Assembly: GCA_963575745.1 (NCBI GenBank) | Contig: CAUYUJ010021660.1 | Span: forward strand, 640,739-670,147 | Direction of reading: 5' to 3' | Source: Prorocentrum cordatum | Taxonomy: Eukaryota > Sar > Dinophyceae > Prorocentrales > Prorocentraceae | Length of the DNA: 29,409 bases | Part shown: in pieces, positions 15,465 to 24,734 of the stretch | Layout: every line of letters begins with the position of its first letter | Numbering within the stretch: position 1 is the stretch's first letter | The notes under the pieces: model-generated | Databases searched by the model: none | Told to the model about the DNA's origin: nothing | What the model saw: the letters and a program-made list of their open reading frames with translations, nothing else | Made by a program: the position numbers and the translations under genes

Positions 15465-18400
15465 GGCCCGCATATTTATCTTTTTCAGGAGCTCGGAGTT
15501 CGACCATCCGAGCAGATCGTTCGTGAGAAGATGTTCAGGGACCAGGGACTTCTCACGTCGGCGGCGCCGTCCAGGGAAACTGAAGCAGGGGGGGCTCTCT
15601 GGAGGGGTTGCTATAGGAGTGCCAGCTTGTATTGGAATGGGAAGACCTCCAGAGTTGCCCCAGGCGTTGCCGTCACCTCACAGAGTTTTGATCAGGTGGG
15701 TCAATGCGTTTCTTCCAGGAGGTGTCTTGGTGGTTTCCCTGTACCTACCCACGACCGACCCCTTCGGTCCCGAGGGCACGCTGCTGCTCAGTAGATTGGG
15801 TGAAGCACTTCACTCAGCAGGATTGCCTTTTTTGATTGGTGGCGACTGGAATGCTCCACCTGCGCTGTTGGGACGACTCGGGTGGCCTAGCAGACTGGGT
15901 GGAAGGATAAATTCGCCGTCGTTGCCAACCTGTACTTCTGGAAAGCGCGAGTGGAGAACTCTCGATTATTTCGTGGTCTCGGAAGCTTTAGCCCCCTCGG
16001 TTGTGTCGCGCCAGGTTTCTCTTGGATCCCACTTGAAGCCTCATCGGCCCGTCAAACTTGTGATGAGAAGCAAACCGATACTGCAGATGATGACCGTGCT
16101 CAAGGCCCCCAAGAAGTTCCCCAAGGAGCGCCCACTTGGACCCGTTCCAGGACCTCCTCGTGGTTGGGATCAGGTTATCACCTTCCTTGAGAACCAGGGC
16201 ACCCAGGAGGACCTCAACGTAGGCTTTGGGAAGTTCATGGGTTTGTTGGAGGAGGAGCTGATCGCGGCTCATGGTATTTCTGAATCTGAGAGGTCCCGCT
16301 TCACAGGACGAGGACATGGGTGGAAAGTTAAACGGGTCCCTGCCCTCCCCCAAGCGCCTGGGCCATATCCTGTAGCATGTCCGTTGAGCAGGGATTGGAG
16401 GAGGTGGAGTAATTGGCGTCAGGAGCTGGCTCGTCTTAGGTCTCAGGAGTCTGCCAAGGACACTGTCGGAGCAGCAGCCCTCTTCGCGAAGATCCTTCTC
16501 GGCACTCCCTTGCTGCGCAACAGCGAGGAGTGGAAGGGCATGTGGTACCTCACCCCAGACTATTTATCATGGTGTGATTCCGGGGCCCTCATGGACTTGC
16601 ATGAGACGGCTGGAGGCCACGCCAAGAAGCTTGAATCCAGATTTGCATCCAGCCGAGCCCGACAGTGGAGAGGGTTTGTACAGCAGGCTGTGCAGGCAGG
16701 AGGAGGTAAAGCTCATCAGTATACTCGGCATCCTCTTGGTTGGCGCCCTGTGGCACCTCGCAAAGGAGAACCCCCCCAGGGCCTGCAGAGCTTATCGGGC
16801 AAAACCTCCAGGACTGGGAAGCTGTTTGGGGTTCGGAAGGACCCAGTTCAAGGCCGCTCCAGGATCCAGATCGGGTTTTTGAAGATCTTCGAGGACTCCT
16901 GCAGGATCAGCAGTGCCCTGTTCGCCATTTTTCACCTTCGGAGATCCGCAAGGTGGCCAGCAAGATGAAGGCTTGGACGGCCCACGGCATTGACAGATTA
17001 GGACCTCGCGACTTTCTCCTCCTATCTGATGAATGTCTGGAAGCGTTAAATTTGGTTTGGGTCTGGATGTTGCAACAAGGGACTCTGCCATCCCAGATAA
17101 GCTTAACTCTACAGCCAGCGCTACCTAAACCTGATGATGACGGACATCGGTTGATAGCCTTGCTCAGTATGACAGTTAGGCTTTGGAGTAAGTGTACTAG
17201 ATATATAGCGTCAAACTGGGAGCAGAAGCATGAACGAAGTTACATCTACGGATCCCAGGGTAGGGCATGTGAGCGAGCGGTGTGGGAGCAAGCGTTCACT
17301 GCAGAACATGCTAGCCTAAACAGGTTTTCTATTGTCAACCATTTCATCGATTTGACAAAAGCATATGAGAAAGTTCGTCATCATATGTTGGTCGCGAAGG
17401 CACAAGAGCTCGAGTTTCCGTTGTTTCACTTGCGGTTGTGCCTGGCGGTCTATTGCTGTCCCAGAATGCTCCTCATCGGTTTATGGGTCTCGAGGCCCAC
17501 AGTTGTGTACTCGACTATTTTGGCGGGATGCGGGTATGCGACAACACTGCTTCGTCTCATGATCCTTCGAGAGTTGGACGATATTTCACGAGCTTTCCGT
17601 CTTTGTCGTCTATGCAACGTCGTCGACGATATCACGGTCCAGGTTGTCGCTACCGATTCCCTCGCCAAGTCGACGGCCGTCAAGGCCACCCAGGCGCTCT
17701 GCAGGAAGCTAGAGGCTGCCCAGCTCGTCATCTCTCGCACGAAGGGCCAGACGGTTGCCAGCACTGCGGCCCTAGCCAAAGAAGTTTGTGCTGGTCTTAA
17801 GCAGTGGGGCTTCAGGTCATCTCATTCTGTCAAAAATATTGGAGTTGATTTCTCGGTCGGAGGTGTTCGATCTGCTCGAATCCAGAAAGCCAGGATCGCC
17901 AAGATTCGAAGTCGTGCGGGTCGTTTTCGAGGTTTGAGATCGCAGTTCAAGAAACTCACCACGGTCTCTCGTGTTGGAGCCCTACCTGCTGCCAGCTATG
18001 GAATAGGTGTAACAGACATTGCTTCCCGAAGGCTCCAGACTTTACGCTGCGCGGTGGCGGAAGGTATATTTGGGCCTGCACGCGGACGATCGAGGACAGT
18101 GCAATTCATGTTATCAGGAAATCCCAAAGTTGATCCAATGTATGTTGCCAACACCCAGCCGTTACGCTTCTGGGGCAAGGCCCTATGGGGCAATTGGGCT
18201 TCTCCTCAGCAAATGTCTGTGGTGTTCCAGGGGTATCTGCAGAAGGAGGACCTCAGGTGGATCGACGTTCGGGGGCCAGCTGGGGCGGTTATTTGTACCT
18301 TGAGGCGTCTTGGGTGGCCCCCTGAGAGTTCAACGCTGTGGAGGATGCCGGCTGGGATGCCCGTTGACTTAACCCTGCTAAGGACCAGTAGCCTCCGAAC

Positions 18401-19856
18401 CCTCATCGAGATTGGCACAAAGGATCAACTTGGGCAGAGTCTAACTTGGGAGTTTAACGGTCAGACTTTCGCGGCCCCCCAGCTCGACGTTGTTGCCCAG
18501 GTGTGCGAGCAGTTCAGAGTCCGAGGCTTGAATTTGGAAGCAGCTTTGTTATCAACTCATGTATCTGGAGGAATGGTTACTCAGGAGGAGCTTTTCCAGG
18601 ATCGACGTGTTCTGACGGGGGCTTGCCAGCTGTGTGGTTTTCCTAGGGGCGACCGAGGTCATAGGTTGTTCGGTTGTCCAGGGACAAAACAGTACAGACG
18701 TGATTTAGGGTTCTGGAGGGACCTGCCTGATTGGGAGCAGGGGGAGCCTGGCGACCCCTTCCTCACTCGCTGCCTCTTACCCTCCCCCGTCAGGCTCTCC
18801 CCTGTGCCCAAGTCCCTGGACAGGTGGAAGTGGGTCATCCCGCCGCCTGATGGTTTCGTCCACGGGAAAATGTGTTCTGACGGCTCGGTTTTGGAGCCCA
18901 AGCTTCGGCACTTTAGTAGAGCGGGCTGGGCTTTCACGATGGTCAGCGAGGCAGGAGATATCCTTGCCAGTTCCCACGGCCCTTTGCCCCACCCTCTTCA
19001 GGATATATATGGTGCTGAGTTATATGCCGTGCTCATGATTTTGAGGCACTCGGGCCCAGGGGAAATTCTTCTCGGGGTGGATTGCCAGTCGCTTCTCGAT
19101 GTCTGGGCCCGAGGACCTCATCAGAATGTAATGAACATCCCTTTCGGTGAATACTGGGAGGAAGTTCTGGCTAGAGTGCGTGACCGCGGGGAAGGCCAGA
19201 CGGCCTTGTTCAAGGTCCCTGCGCACAAGTCGTGGCGAAGGGCGACCGCCCTCGGCTGTCCTGCGCGGGCCTGGCACGGGAACCAGGCCTGCGACTTCCT
19301 CGCCCGCCAGGCCGCTTCCAATGTGCCCCACAGTGCTTTCCTCCAGCAGCGGGAGGAGAAGCAGGCGGAGCGGCTCACTTCTCTTGCTTTATACACAGGT
19401 CATGTGCTTGGCCACCTCTCTCGTTGTGGCATGAAGGATGTTGAATTAGTAAGAGTCAAGGGCCGTAGCAAACCCCCTGACATTTTCATTGTGCCTGACC
19501 CCAATGGTCATGTGGTCAGGCACTGTGGGAAAGGTTTTTCGTGCCGAATTTGTTTCTCTCGGGAGCGGTCTTATACGGCCCTGGCCCTTAGCCCGTGTAC
19601 GGGCTTGCCTCGTATTGTCAGACAAACCCATTCCAGCCACACGCTCTGGGGTGGGATTGAAAAATATGCAGGCTCTCGAATATACTGGTGTGTCTGGTGC
19701 GGGCGATTTGGGAGGACCAAGACTATTGGGCTTGGGGAACCCTGTTTGGGGCACCCCGAGAACAGGATCGCGGCGACCTCCCTGGACCTCCTCAAGAGAG
19801 GTATCGACCCCAGCACCAGACGTTTCTTTGGTCGCAGCATCCCCATCAAGCGATGA
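15465..19856 (+). pseudogene. LINE ORF2: endonuclease, reverse transcriptase, RNase H (two frameshifts)
   Basis: Endonuclease: IYLFQELG (the catalytic Glu motif) near 15472 in frame 3. After a break at a G7 run (15588-15594) it continues in frame 1 with GGVAIGVP, GGDWN (15838-15852), DYFVVS and a final SHLKPH. The N-terminal Asn motif is not seen. The linker ends in GGGKAHQY. After a second break at a C7 run (16771-16777) the remaining ~1025 codons are one frame. In that frame RT has WTAHGID, a PKPDDDGHRLIAL segment, motif A FIDLTKAYEKV and motif C VVDD (VVDDIT, in place of the common YVDD), with AGCGYATTLLRL between. A CX2CX8HX4C knuckle (CQLCGFPRGDRGHRLFGC) precedes RNase H with SDGS, GAELYA, VDCQS and NQACDFLAR, all four acids present. 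The tail has FSCRICF and YWCVWCGRF. Stop TGA 19854-19856. It would be functional apart from the two indels, which could be assembly errors. Confidence 0.85.
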
Positions 19857-19950
19857 TGTGGGTTGCTCCGACCTCCCACCCACCCCCACCCTCTTCTGCT
19901 GCTGGTCTCACGCCGTGGGATCTGTTGGCATAAAGGCTGAAAGGCTGAAA
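19857..19950 (+). other. LINE 3' untranslated end with tandem octamer
   Basis: C-rich then mixed sequence ending GGCAT, AAAGGCTG, AAAGGCTG, AAAGG, then GGA repeats. Short 3' tandem repeats of this kind end some LINEs in place of poly(A). Confidence 0.5.
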
Positions 19951-20180
19951 GGAGGAGGAGGAGGAGGAGGAGGACGAGGACAAGGACGACGAGGACGACG
20001 AGGACGACGAGGACGACGAGGAGGACGAGGACGATTACGAGGACGAGGACGAGGACGACGAGGAGGAGGAGGAGGAGGAGGAGGAGGAGGAGGAGGTGGA
20101 GGTGGGGGAGGGGGAGGGAGAGGGGGAAGAGGGGGAAGAGGAGGAGGAGGAGGAGGAGGAGGCGGAGGCGGAGGGGGCGC
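19951..20180. repeat. GGA/GAC purine-rich tract
   Basis: GGA runs flank a central block of GGACGACGA units (about 19975-20062), then GGA and GGGGGA. It begins exactly at the LINE 3' end. Confidence 0.9.
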
Positions 20181-20284
20181 TGGCGTTCGGGCCGCTCCCT
20201 GGATCCAGGTCGGGCGCAGCCTGTGCGAGGCCGAGGCCGGCCGTCGTGGCCAGAAAGCCCCTTTTTTCTTCTTTCCTTGTGTTT

Positions 20285-20442
20285 TAAAACGGGCATTTGC
20301 CTAGACAGGAGGAAGGTTCGAGAACACTCAAAAAAAATGTCTGGGGACGATTTCTCGACTGTTTTTGCCTATGTTTGCACATTGTTTGACTTGTTATATT
20401 TTTTCGTCAAATCCGCATGTAGGAGGACATGCCCGCTCTAAT
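20285..20442. mobile_element. Family B inverted-repeat element, copy B3 (158 bp)
   Basis: Left TAAAACGGGCATTTGCC; right in reverse complement ATTAGAGCGGGCATGTCC and TCCTACATGCGG. The interior matches B1 (AAAAAAATGTCTGGGGACG, ATTTCTCGACTG). Flanks TTGTGTTT (20277-20284) and CCGTGTTT (20443-20450) agree at 6 of 8. A family A copy starts 45 bp downstream. Confidence 0.65.
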
Positions 20443-20486
20443 CCGTGTTTGCTGTTCATGATGGCAGCACGACGGCTGTAACCAGA

Positions 20487-20595
20487 AGCTTGCGGAGGTC
20501 CGCGCTGTGGGCCCCCCTGGCGGCGCCTCTGGCACCACCCCTGGCTCGGCACAGAGCGCCGATCCCAGAAGTCCGCGCGGGCCTCCACAAGTTTG
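20487..20595. mobile_element. Family A inverted-repeat element, copy A5
   Basis: Left AGCTTGCGGAGGTCCGCGC; right in reverse complement AACTTGTGGAGGCCCGCGCG then GACTTCTGGGATC. The core GGCGGCGCCTCTGGCACCACC is a decayed version of the A3 core. The right flank GTTCTTTCTTCCTCTACAG resembles the right flanks of A3 and A4. Confidence 0.6.
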
Positions 20596-20675
20596 CCCTG
20601 TTCTTTCTTCCTCTACAGTTGACCCGCATGATCAGGAGGGGCAACCCTCCCAAGGGGACCCCGGCCTCCTTGCCT

Positions 20676-20775
20676 CATCGGTACATCCTTGGCCCTTTTC
20701 GTTGGCCGCGCCCCGCTCGAGAAGCTTCGACACGGGCTTGCGAGGGCCTTGCATCCCTCTCGCGCATCCTGACTA
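20676..20775 (+). repeat. Dispersed repeat family H, copy 1
   Basis: GTTGGCCGCGCCCCGCTCGA then GAAG, TCGACACGG and GGGCCTTGCATCC. It matches 26497-26580 with the same order and spacing. Confidence 0.55.
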
Positions 20776-20794
20776 TACACGGGCTGACCGTCAG

Positions 20795-21078
20795 CTCCCG
20801 GGGCCCTCCGCGGGCCCCGGGGCCGAGGCCCCCGGATCTGGGACCCGTCTCCCTCGGGGGCCCGGCTCCTTCCTGCCGGCGAGGGCGGCCCCGGCACCGC
20901 CCCCGCCGCCGCCGGAGCCCCCGCGGTCGGGCGTGGAGGCGGCGCAGCACGCGCTGCGCGAGTTCTGGTCGCTGCCCCTGAACCGCGCCTGCGTCTACGG
21001 CGTTGCTGGCCTCGTGTTCTACATCTACCACGCCAGGAGCGGGGGCCCCCGAGGCGGTGCGGTGACCCGCACCGCGTG
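20795..21078 (+). CDS. Candidate exon encoding a Pro-rich linker and a membrane segment
   Basis: A frame open for 95 codons is bounded on the left by CAG (20792-20794) and on the right by GTGAGT (21079-21084), a textbook 5' splice site. Third positions are almost all G or C. The peptide has a Pro/Gly/Ala-rich part with a short PPPPPPE stretch, then GVEAAQHALREFWSLPLNRA, a hydrophobic CVYGVAGLVFYIYH that could span a membrane, and a basic/Gly tail. If unspliced it ends in a TGA three residues on. The protein family is not recognised. Strand, frame and donor agree, which makes this the best host-gene candidate in the window. Confidence 0.45.
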
Positions 21079-21171
21079 GTGAGTCGGTGGGGACTCGGCG
21101 TGACCGCACGGTTTGGGGACTTGGGTCGCCCTCCATTAACGTTTCGGGCGAAAGGCTACCCCAAGACCTTG

Positions 21172-21233
21172 CGGTGACGGACAGTGCGGTGAGATCTTGG
21201 GGGAGTCCTAGGTCACCGCATGGTCTGTCACCG
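21172..21233. repeat. Imperfect 22-bp inverted repeat
   Basis: CGGTGACGGACAGTGCGGTG (21172-21191) pairs with 21214-21233, whose reverse complement is CGGTGACAGACCATGCGGTG. Related GCGGTGACC and GACCGCACGG motifs lie just upstream (21058-21114), downstream of the candidate donor. Confidence 0.55.
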
Positions 21234-21239
21234 TACGCA

Positions 21240-21795
21240 CCGGGACACCCAACAGGAGCCAGCACAGGTGGCGAATGGCACAGATGCAGCACAAAATCGA
21301 GAACAACGTTTTCCTCCGTGTCGTGCACCAGTTGTTCCAGTCCTGAGTCCGCGAAGCCCTCTGTGGGTTGGTGAGGATTGGCGGTCGTTGGTGGCAGCTA
21401 ACAGACTGCATGTCTGGTGGAGGAAAAATTTGCGGCCGGTGGGCCAATCATGTCCGTCGTCGTCGTCATCGCCGACGCCGACGCCGACGCCGCCGTCACC
21501 TCCGACGACGTCTTAAACCCGCGATCAGCAAGCTGTCCCGAAACGCGCTGCTTATCGTAGCATTGTGATCGCTATCCTTCCAGTTGTTCCCTCCGCGGCA
21601 GTGTCAGAAACGCCCGCTGTGTCCAGCGTGACCTGATGTGGGATGCGAGAGGCTCGCTCTCAGAACAGTGGGGTCGTTTGCGTTCGGGATTGCCTCAGGC
21701 CTGGGGGGGAAAGAGGCTCTGGGGCCCGGAGCGGTTCTTTGGGGCGCCGAGGTAGCGAACAGAAGCTTCTGCCGTGTCTTGTCGCGAGCCTTGAC
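21240..21795. other. Spacer without clear gene
   Basis: Includes a GCCGACGCC triplet run at 21471-21505. Open frames exist, but none has recognisable content. Confidence 0.35.
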
Positions 21796-21799
21796 GTCC

Positions 21800-21985
21800 G
21801 AGGAGGAAGGGGGAAGAGAAGGAGGAGGAGGAGGAGGACGAGGAGGAGGAGGAGAAGGAGGAGGAGGAGGAGGTCGAGGAGAAGGAGGAGGAGGAGGAGA
21901 AGGAGGAGGAGGAGGAGGAGGAGGAGAAGGAGGAGGAGGAGGAGGAGGAGGTGGGGGAGGAGCAGGGAGGAATGGAGAAGGAGGG
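21800..21985. repeat. GGA tract with GAA and GTC variants
   Basis: GGA units with scattered GAAGGA and GAGGTCGAGG variants. Confidence 0.9.
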
Positions 21986-22107
21986 GGGGACCAAAGAGTA
22001 GGCCCAGGATGCACCCACGATGCTGCAGCACACCCTCCCGTCCCGCGGCCCCTCACAGGTCAGGAGGAGAAAAAACACAGACACAAACAGTCGCCGATTC
22101 CCAGGTA

Positions 22108-22445
22108 GATATTTTATTATTAAAGAATGCTCATAATAACAATAATAATAAGACGATGAATGTATATAATAATGAGAATAATAAAACTAATAATCATAAT
22201 AAGAATAATAACGATACTAATAATAATGATAATAATACGAATAATCATAACAATAATAATAATAATCATAATAATACGAAGAATGATAACGATATATATA
22301 ACAGTAACACTAATAATAATAATAATAATAACAATAAGAATCACAATCAGAATCATATAGTATTAGCAGTATTAAGACTATGAGTATAATCATAATCGTA
22401 ATAATAGTAATAATAATAATAATAATACGAAGAATAAGACTAATA
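22108..22445. repeat. Degenerate AAT triplet tract
   Basis: AATAATAAT units with many substitutions (AATAATCATAAT, AATACGAAT), strongly A/T-rich. Poly-Asn and poly-Ile frames are artefacts. Confidence 0.85.
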
Positions 22446-22718
22446 ATACTAGTAAGATCGTAAAAGAAGAAGAAAAACATTGGAAGGGGAGGGGATGACG
22501 AGAATTCAGTAAAGCTGGGAAATACATACGGGAATCCTGGGGTTCGTGTCGTCAGTTGTATGCTCATGGACCCCTTCAACAAGACCCTGCGGGCGTTCCC
22601 CCACCTCGGGAAGCAGCCCCCTTGGCGCTGCTATGTGGGCAGCAACCCCGTTCTGAGAAGGAGCCGCCCCTCGTGCTTCTGGCCGTGAGCAGTGCAAGGC
22701 GCGCGGCAGGGCACTCTG

Positions 22719-22906
22719 GGATAGCGTGTCGCTCTGCCGGTTCTGGCCCACCACGCTTCGGCGCGACGCGCGAGTAGGCGTGCAGGCGCCTCCTCTCCGC
22801 CTCCTCCGCCTCCTCCGCCTCCTCCTCATCCTCCTCCCGTCGCCGCCGCCGTCGCCCCGCGGAGCGGAGCGACACGCGATCCACTCGCAGGGGATAGCGT
22901 GTCGCC
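22719..22906. repeat. GGATAGCGTGTCGC motif, inverted and direct
   Basis: GGATAGCGTGTCGCTCTGCC at 22719-22738 pairs with the complement at 22863-22882 (GGATCGCGTGTCGCTCCGCT when reversed; 17 of 20 match). The same 14-mer recurs directly at 22892-22905. A TCC/CTC-rich stretch (22793-22850) lies between the arms. Confidence 0.5.
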
Positions 22907-22998
22907 AGGGCCGCCGCGGCGCCACGCTAAGCAGCAGTTCCCGACCGTAAGAGGTAGCATCAGAAGGTGCAAGGAGGCGTCCAGCGACAATCCCGTTA

Positions 22999-23382
22999 TC
23001 ACATAAAATCATTGTCTTCCGTGCGTCGCGCGTTTTTTCCATTTTGAGGCACGAATGGTAAGTCGCAAGCGAGAGCCCTCACACGTGTTGAAAACCTGTC
23101 ACAATCCATGCATGCAACCGTTGCGAACGACTTAAGCGAATGTGCCCAGCGCCCAGACGCGAGCCAAATTCTGAAATTTATTAGCCATCCATCCGTGTAA
23201 TGTTTGGGTACCTTTTCAAGAAAATGTTCGCGGCGCTCTGGCGGGACGCACACTTTGAAACCAATCATCATTTTTTGTCCGTACAGTCTTCGGAATGGTT
23301 TCAAGCACATGTGCGCCCTCAGTTGTTGCAGTTGTTGAAACCGACTCGCCCTCAATGTCCGTGCACCCGTTGGCAACATCAA
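22999..23382 (-). CDS. Weak hypothetical ORF (minus strand)
   Basis: About 127 sense codons in a lower-GC stretch with balanced composition (for example RRLYGQKMMIGFKVCVPPER and LINFRIWLASGRWAHSLKSF). No recognised domain. The plus strand across 23295 onward is also open. The region may be a decayed exon or chance. Confidence 0.2.
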   Translation of the reverse strand: MMLPTGARTLRASRFQQLQQLRAHMCLKPFRRLYGQKMMIGFKVCVPPERREHFLEKVPKHYTDGWLINFRIWLASGRWAHSLKSFATVACMDCDRFSTRVRALACDLPFVPQNGKNARRTEDNDFM

Positions 23383-23499
23383 GCTTCAGGATCCTAAGCA
23401 AGGAGGATGTCTCAGGCAAAGCATCAGACGCGCCCTACCAAAATGCTTGGTTGTGCGACGACGGAAAAGGCACTTCTGAGGAAGAGCATCGATGGAGCA

Positions 23500-23618
23500 G
23501 GAGGGGGGGAGGCGGGAGGGAGGACGAGGAGCAGGAGGAGGACGACGACGACGAGGATCGGGAAGAGGATTGGGAGGAGGAGGAGGAGGAGGAGGAGGAG
23601 GAGGAGGAGGCGGATAGG
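23500..23618. repeat. GGA/GAC purine tract
   Basis: GGGGGGAGG, a GACGACGACGACG block at 23541-23553, then GGA units to 23613. Confidence 0.85.
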
Positions 23619-23846
23619 AGGAGGATGTGGGGATGGGCCTTCCCCCTCGCCGCTGCCCTCCCTCGCTCTCAGCTCCGCGGCCTGGGCCAGAGGCGTGCCG
23701 AATTTCTGCGACGGGGCCCCGCGCGAGGGCGCGACGCGGGCCCCGCGCCTTCTGGGGCGAGGCGCGGAGCGTGCGCCGCGCGCGCAGGGGGGCGACGGCG
23801 GGCCGCGCGGGCGGAAGAGGGCGGTGCCCCTCGGGGCTCAAGAGGT
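23619..23846. other. Very GC-rich spacer
   Basis: Dense in CGCG and GCGC (for example GCGCGAGGGCGCGACGCGGG). Open in all plus frames because stop codons are rare at this composition. No frame can be preferred. Confidence 0.35.
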
Positions 23847-24008
23847 CCTCCTCCTCCTCCACCTCCTCCTCCTCCTCCTCCCCCTCCTCCTCCTCCTCCC
23901 CCTCCCCTCCTCCTCCTCCCCCCCCTCCTCCACCTCCTCCTCCTCCCCTCCTCCTCCTCCTCCTCCTCCTCCTCCTCCTCCTCCTCCTCCCCCTTCCCCT
24001 CCCCCCAG
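23847..24008. repeat. TCC polypyrimidine tract
   Basis: TCC units with C-rich interruptions, directly followed by a family D copy. Confidence 0.9.
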
Positions 24009-24140
24009 ACCCTTTCGGGCAGTGAAGAAATCGTGGTGGGAGGCTCTTGGGGGGGAAGAGCCGGTCCAGGGGAAGGGGTCGGGATCTCCAGAGGTCGGCG
24101 CAATGAAAAAATCATGACGTCGGGGGTCTGGGGACGGGGA
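24009..24140 (+). repeat. Dispersed repeat family D, copy 3
   Basis: GTGAAGAAATCG, GGTCCAGGGGAAGGGGTCGG, GAGGTCGGCGCAATGAAAAA and ATCATGACGTCGGGGGTCTG. It matches the right half of copy 2 best, passes straight into family G copy 2 and directly follows a TCC tract. Confidence 0.5.
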
Positions 24141-24470
24141 GGTCAATGCCAACGCGGGTCGGTCAGAGCGCCGGATCTTGCAGGGTCTTGCAGGGCCAGG
24201 GGCGCATTGACCCGGGCTTGGGCGCAGGATCCTGCAGGTTCCTGCGAGATCTTTCGATGATCCTCAGGACGTGTGCTAGCCCGATGTGTGTTTACCCCCT
24301 TCAGCCCAACCAGGAGGTCATTACATCGCATGCGTCGTATCGAAGGTCCTCGACGGACGAACACACGCTGGGGCTGACACGCGTTCTGAGGATCATCGAA
24401 TCTTGCAGGATCCTGCAAGGCCTGACTGACCCGGGTGTGGATCGACCCGGGTGCGAAGATCCCCGAGCCC
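24140..24470 (+). repeat. Dispersed repeat family G, copy 2, with central inverted repeat
   Basis: Head GGTCAATGCCAACGCGGGTC and CCCGGGCTTGGGCGC match 3483-3600; tail GGTGTGGATCGACCCGGGTG matches 3749-3770. Between them lies an inverted repeat: GATCTTTCGATGATCCTCAG (24249-24268) against 24386-24404, which reads GATTCGATGATCCTCAGAA in reverse. An inner pair (AGCCCGATGTGTGTT / AACACACGCTGGGGCT) extends it. Confidence 0.6.
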
Positions 24471-24578
24471 CGCCGCAGAACCCCGCCCGGCGACCAGTCG
24501 AGGATTGGTGGCGACCCTCCGACCGCGATCGGCGGTCGCAGGGGAAGCTTGTGGTCGCAGCGGCGAGAGTCCTAGCCT

Positions 24579-24734
24579 CAAGTCGGGCGTGTCCCTCTAC
24601 AGGAGGAAAATTTAAAAATTGTCAAAAAATAGTCGGGGAACGATTTGTTATGTTGTCATTATTGCTGCCGCATGTTTACCCACTTTGTATCTTTCGTCCA
24701 CAATCCGCCTGTATGGGGACATGCCCGACCTACT
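24579..24734. mobile_element. Family B inverted-repeat element, copy B4 (156 bp)
   Basis: Left CAAGTCGGGCGTGTCCCTC and TACAGGAGG; right in reverse complement AGTAGGTCGGGCATGTCCCC and ATACAGGCGG. The interior has AAAAAATAGTCGGGGAACGA. Flanking octamers CCTAGCCT (24571-24578) and CCTAGCCG (24735-24742) agree at 7 of 8. Same length as B1. Confidence 0.7.

Larger units (their letters stand above)
13976..19950 (+). mobile_element. Near full-length LINE-type retrotransposon (plus strand)
   Basis: About 6 kb with a 5' untranslated part (13976-14113), ORF1 (14114-15364), ORF2 (about 15465-19856) and a 3' part of about 95 bp. The 3' part ends with two AAGGCTGA units (19933-19948) before a GGA tract. 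The ORF2 order is APE-type endonuclease, RT, CCHC knuckle, RNase H, Cys-rich C-terminus. There is no poly(A) tail and no clear target-site duplication, because both ends meet triplet tracts. Both LINEs here have this arrangement. Similarity to dinoflagellate LINEs is from knowledge of that lineage, not a search. Confidence 0.85.

Noticed and set aside
14034-15794. A 586-codon frame overlapping ORF1
   Set aside because: Arg/Ser-rich shadow of ORF1 for most of its length; only the last part (from about 15465) carries the endonuclease Glu motif and is used in ORF2.
20312-20330. tRNA B-box-like GGTTCGAGAAC
   Set aside because: Does not fit GGTTCGANTCC fully, no A box or cloverleaf around it, and it lies inside family B copy B3.
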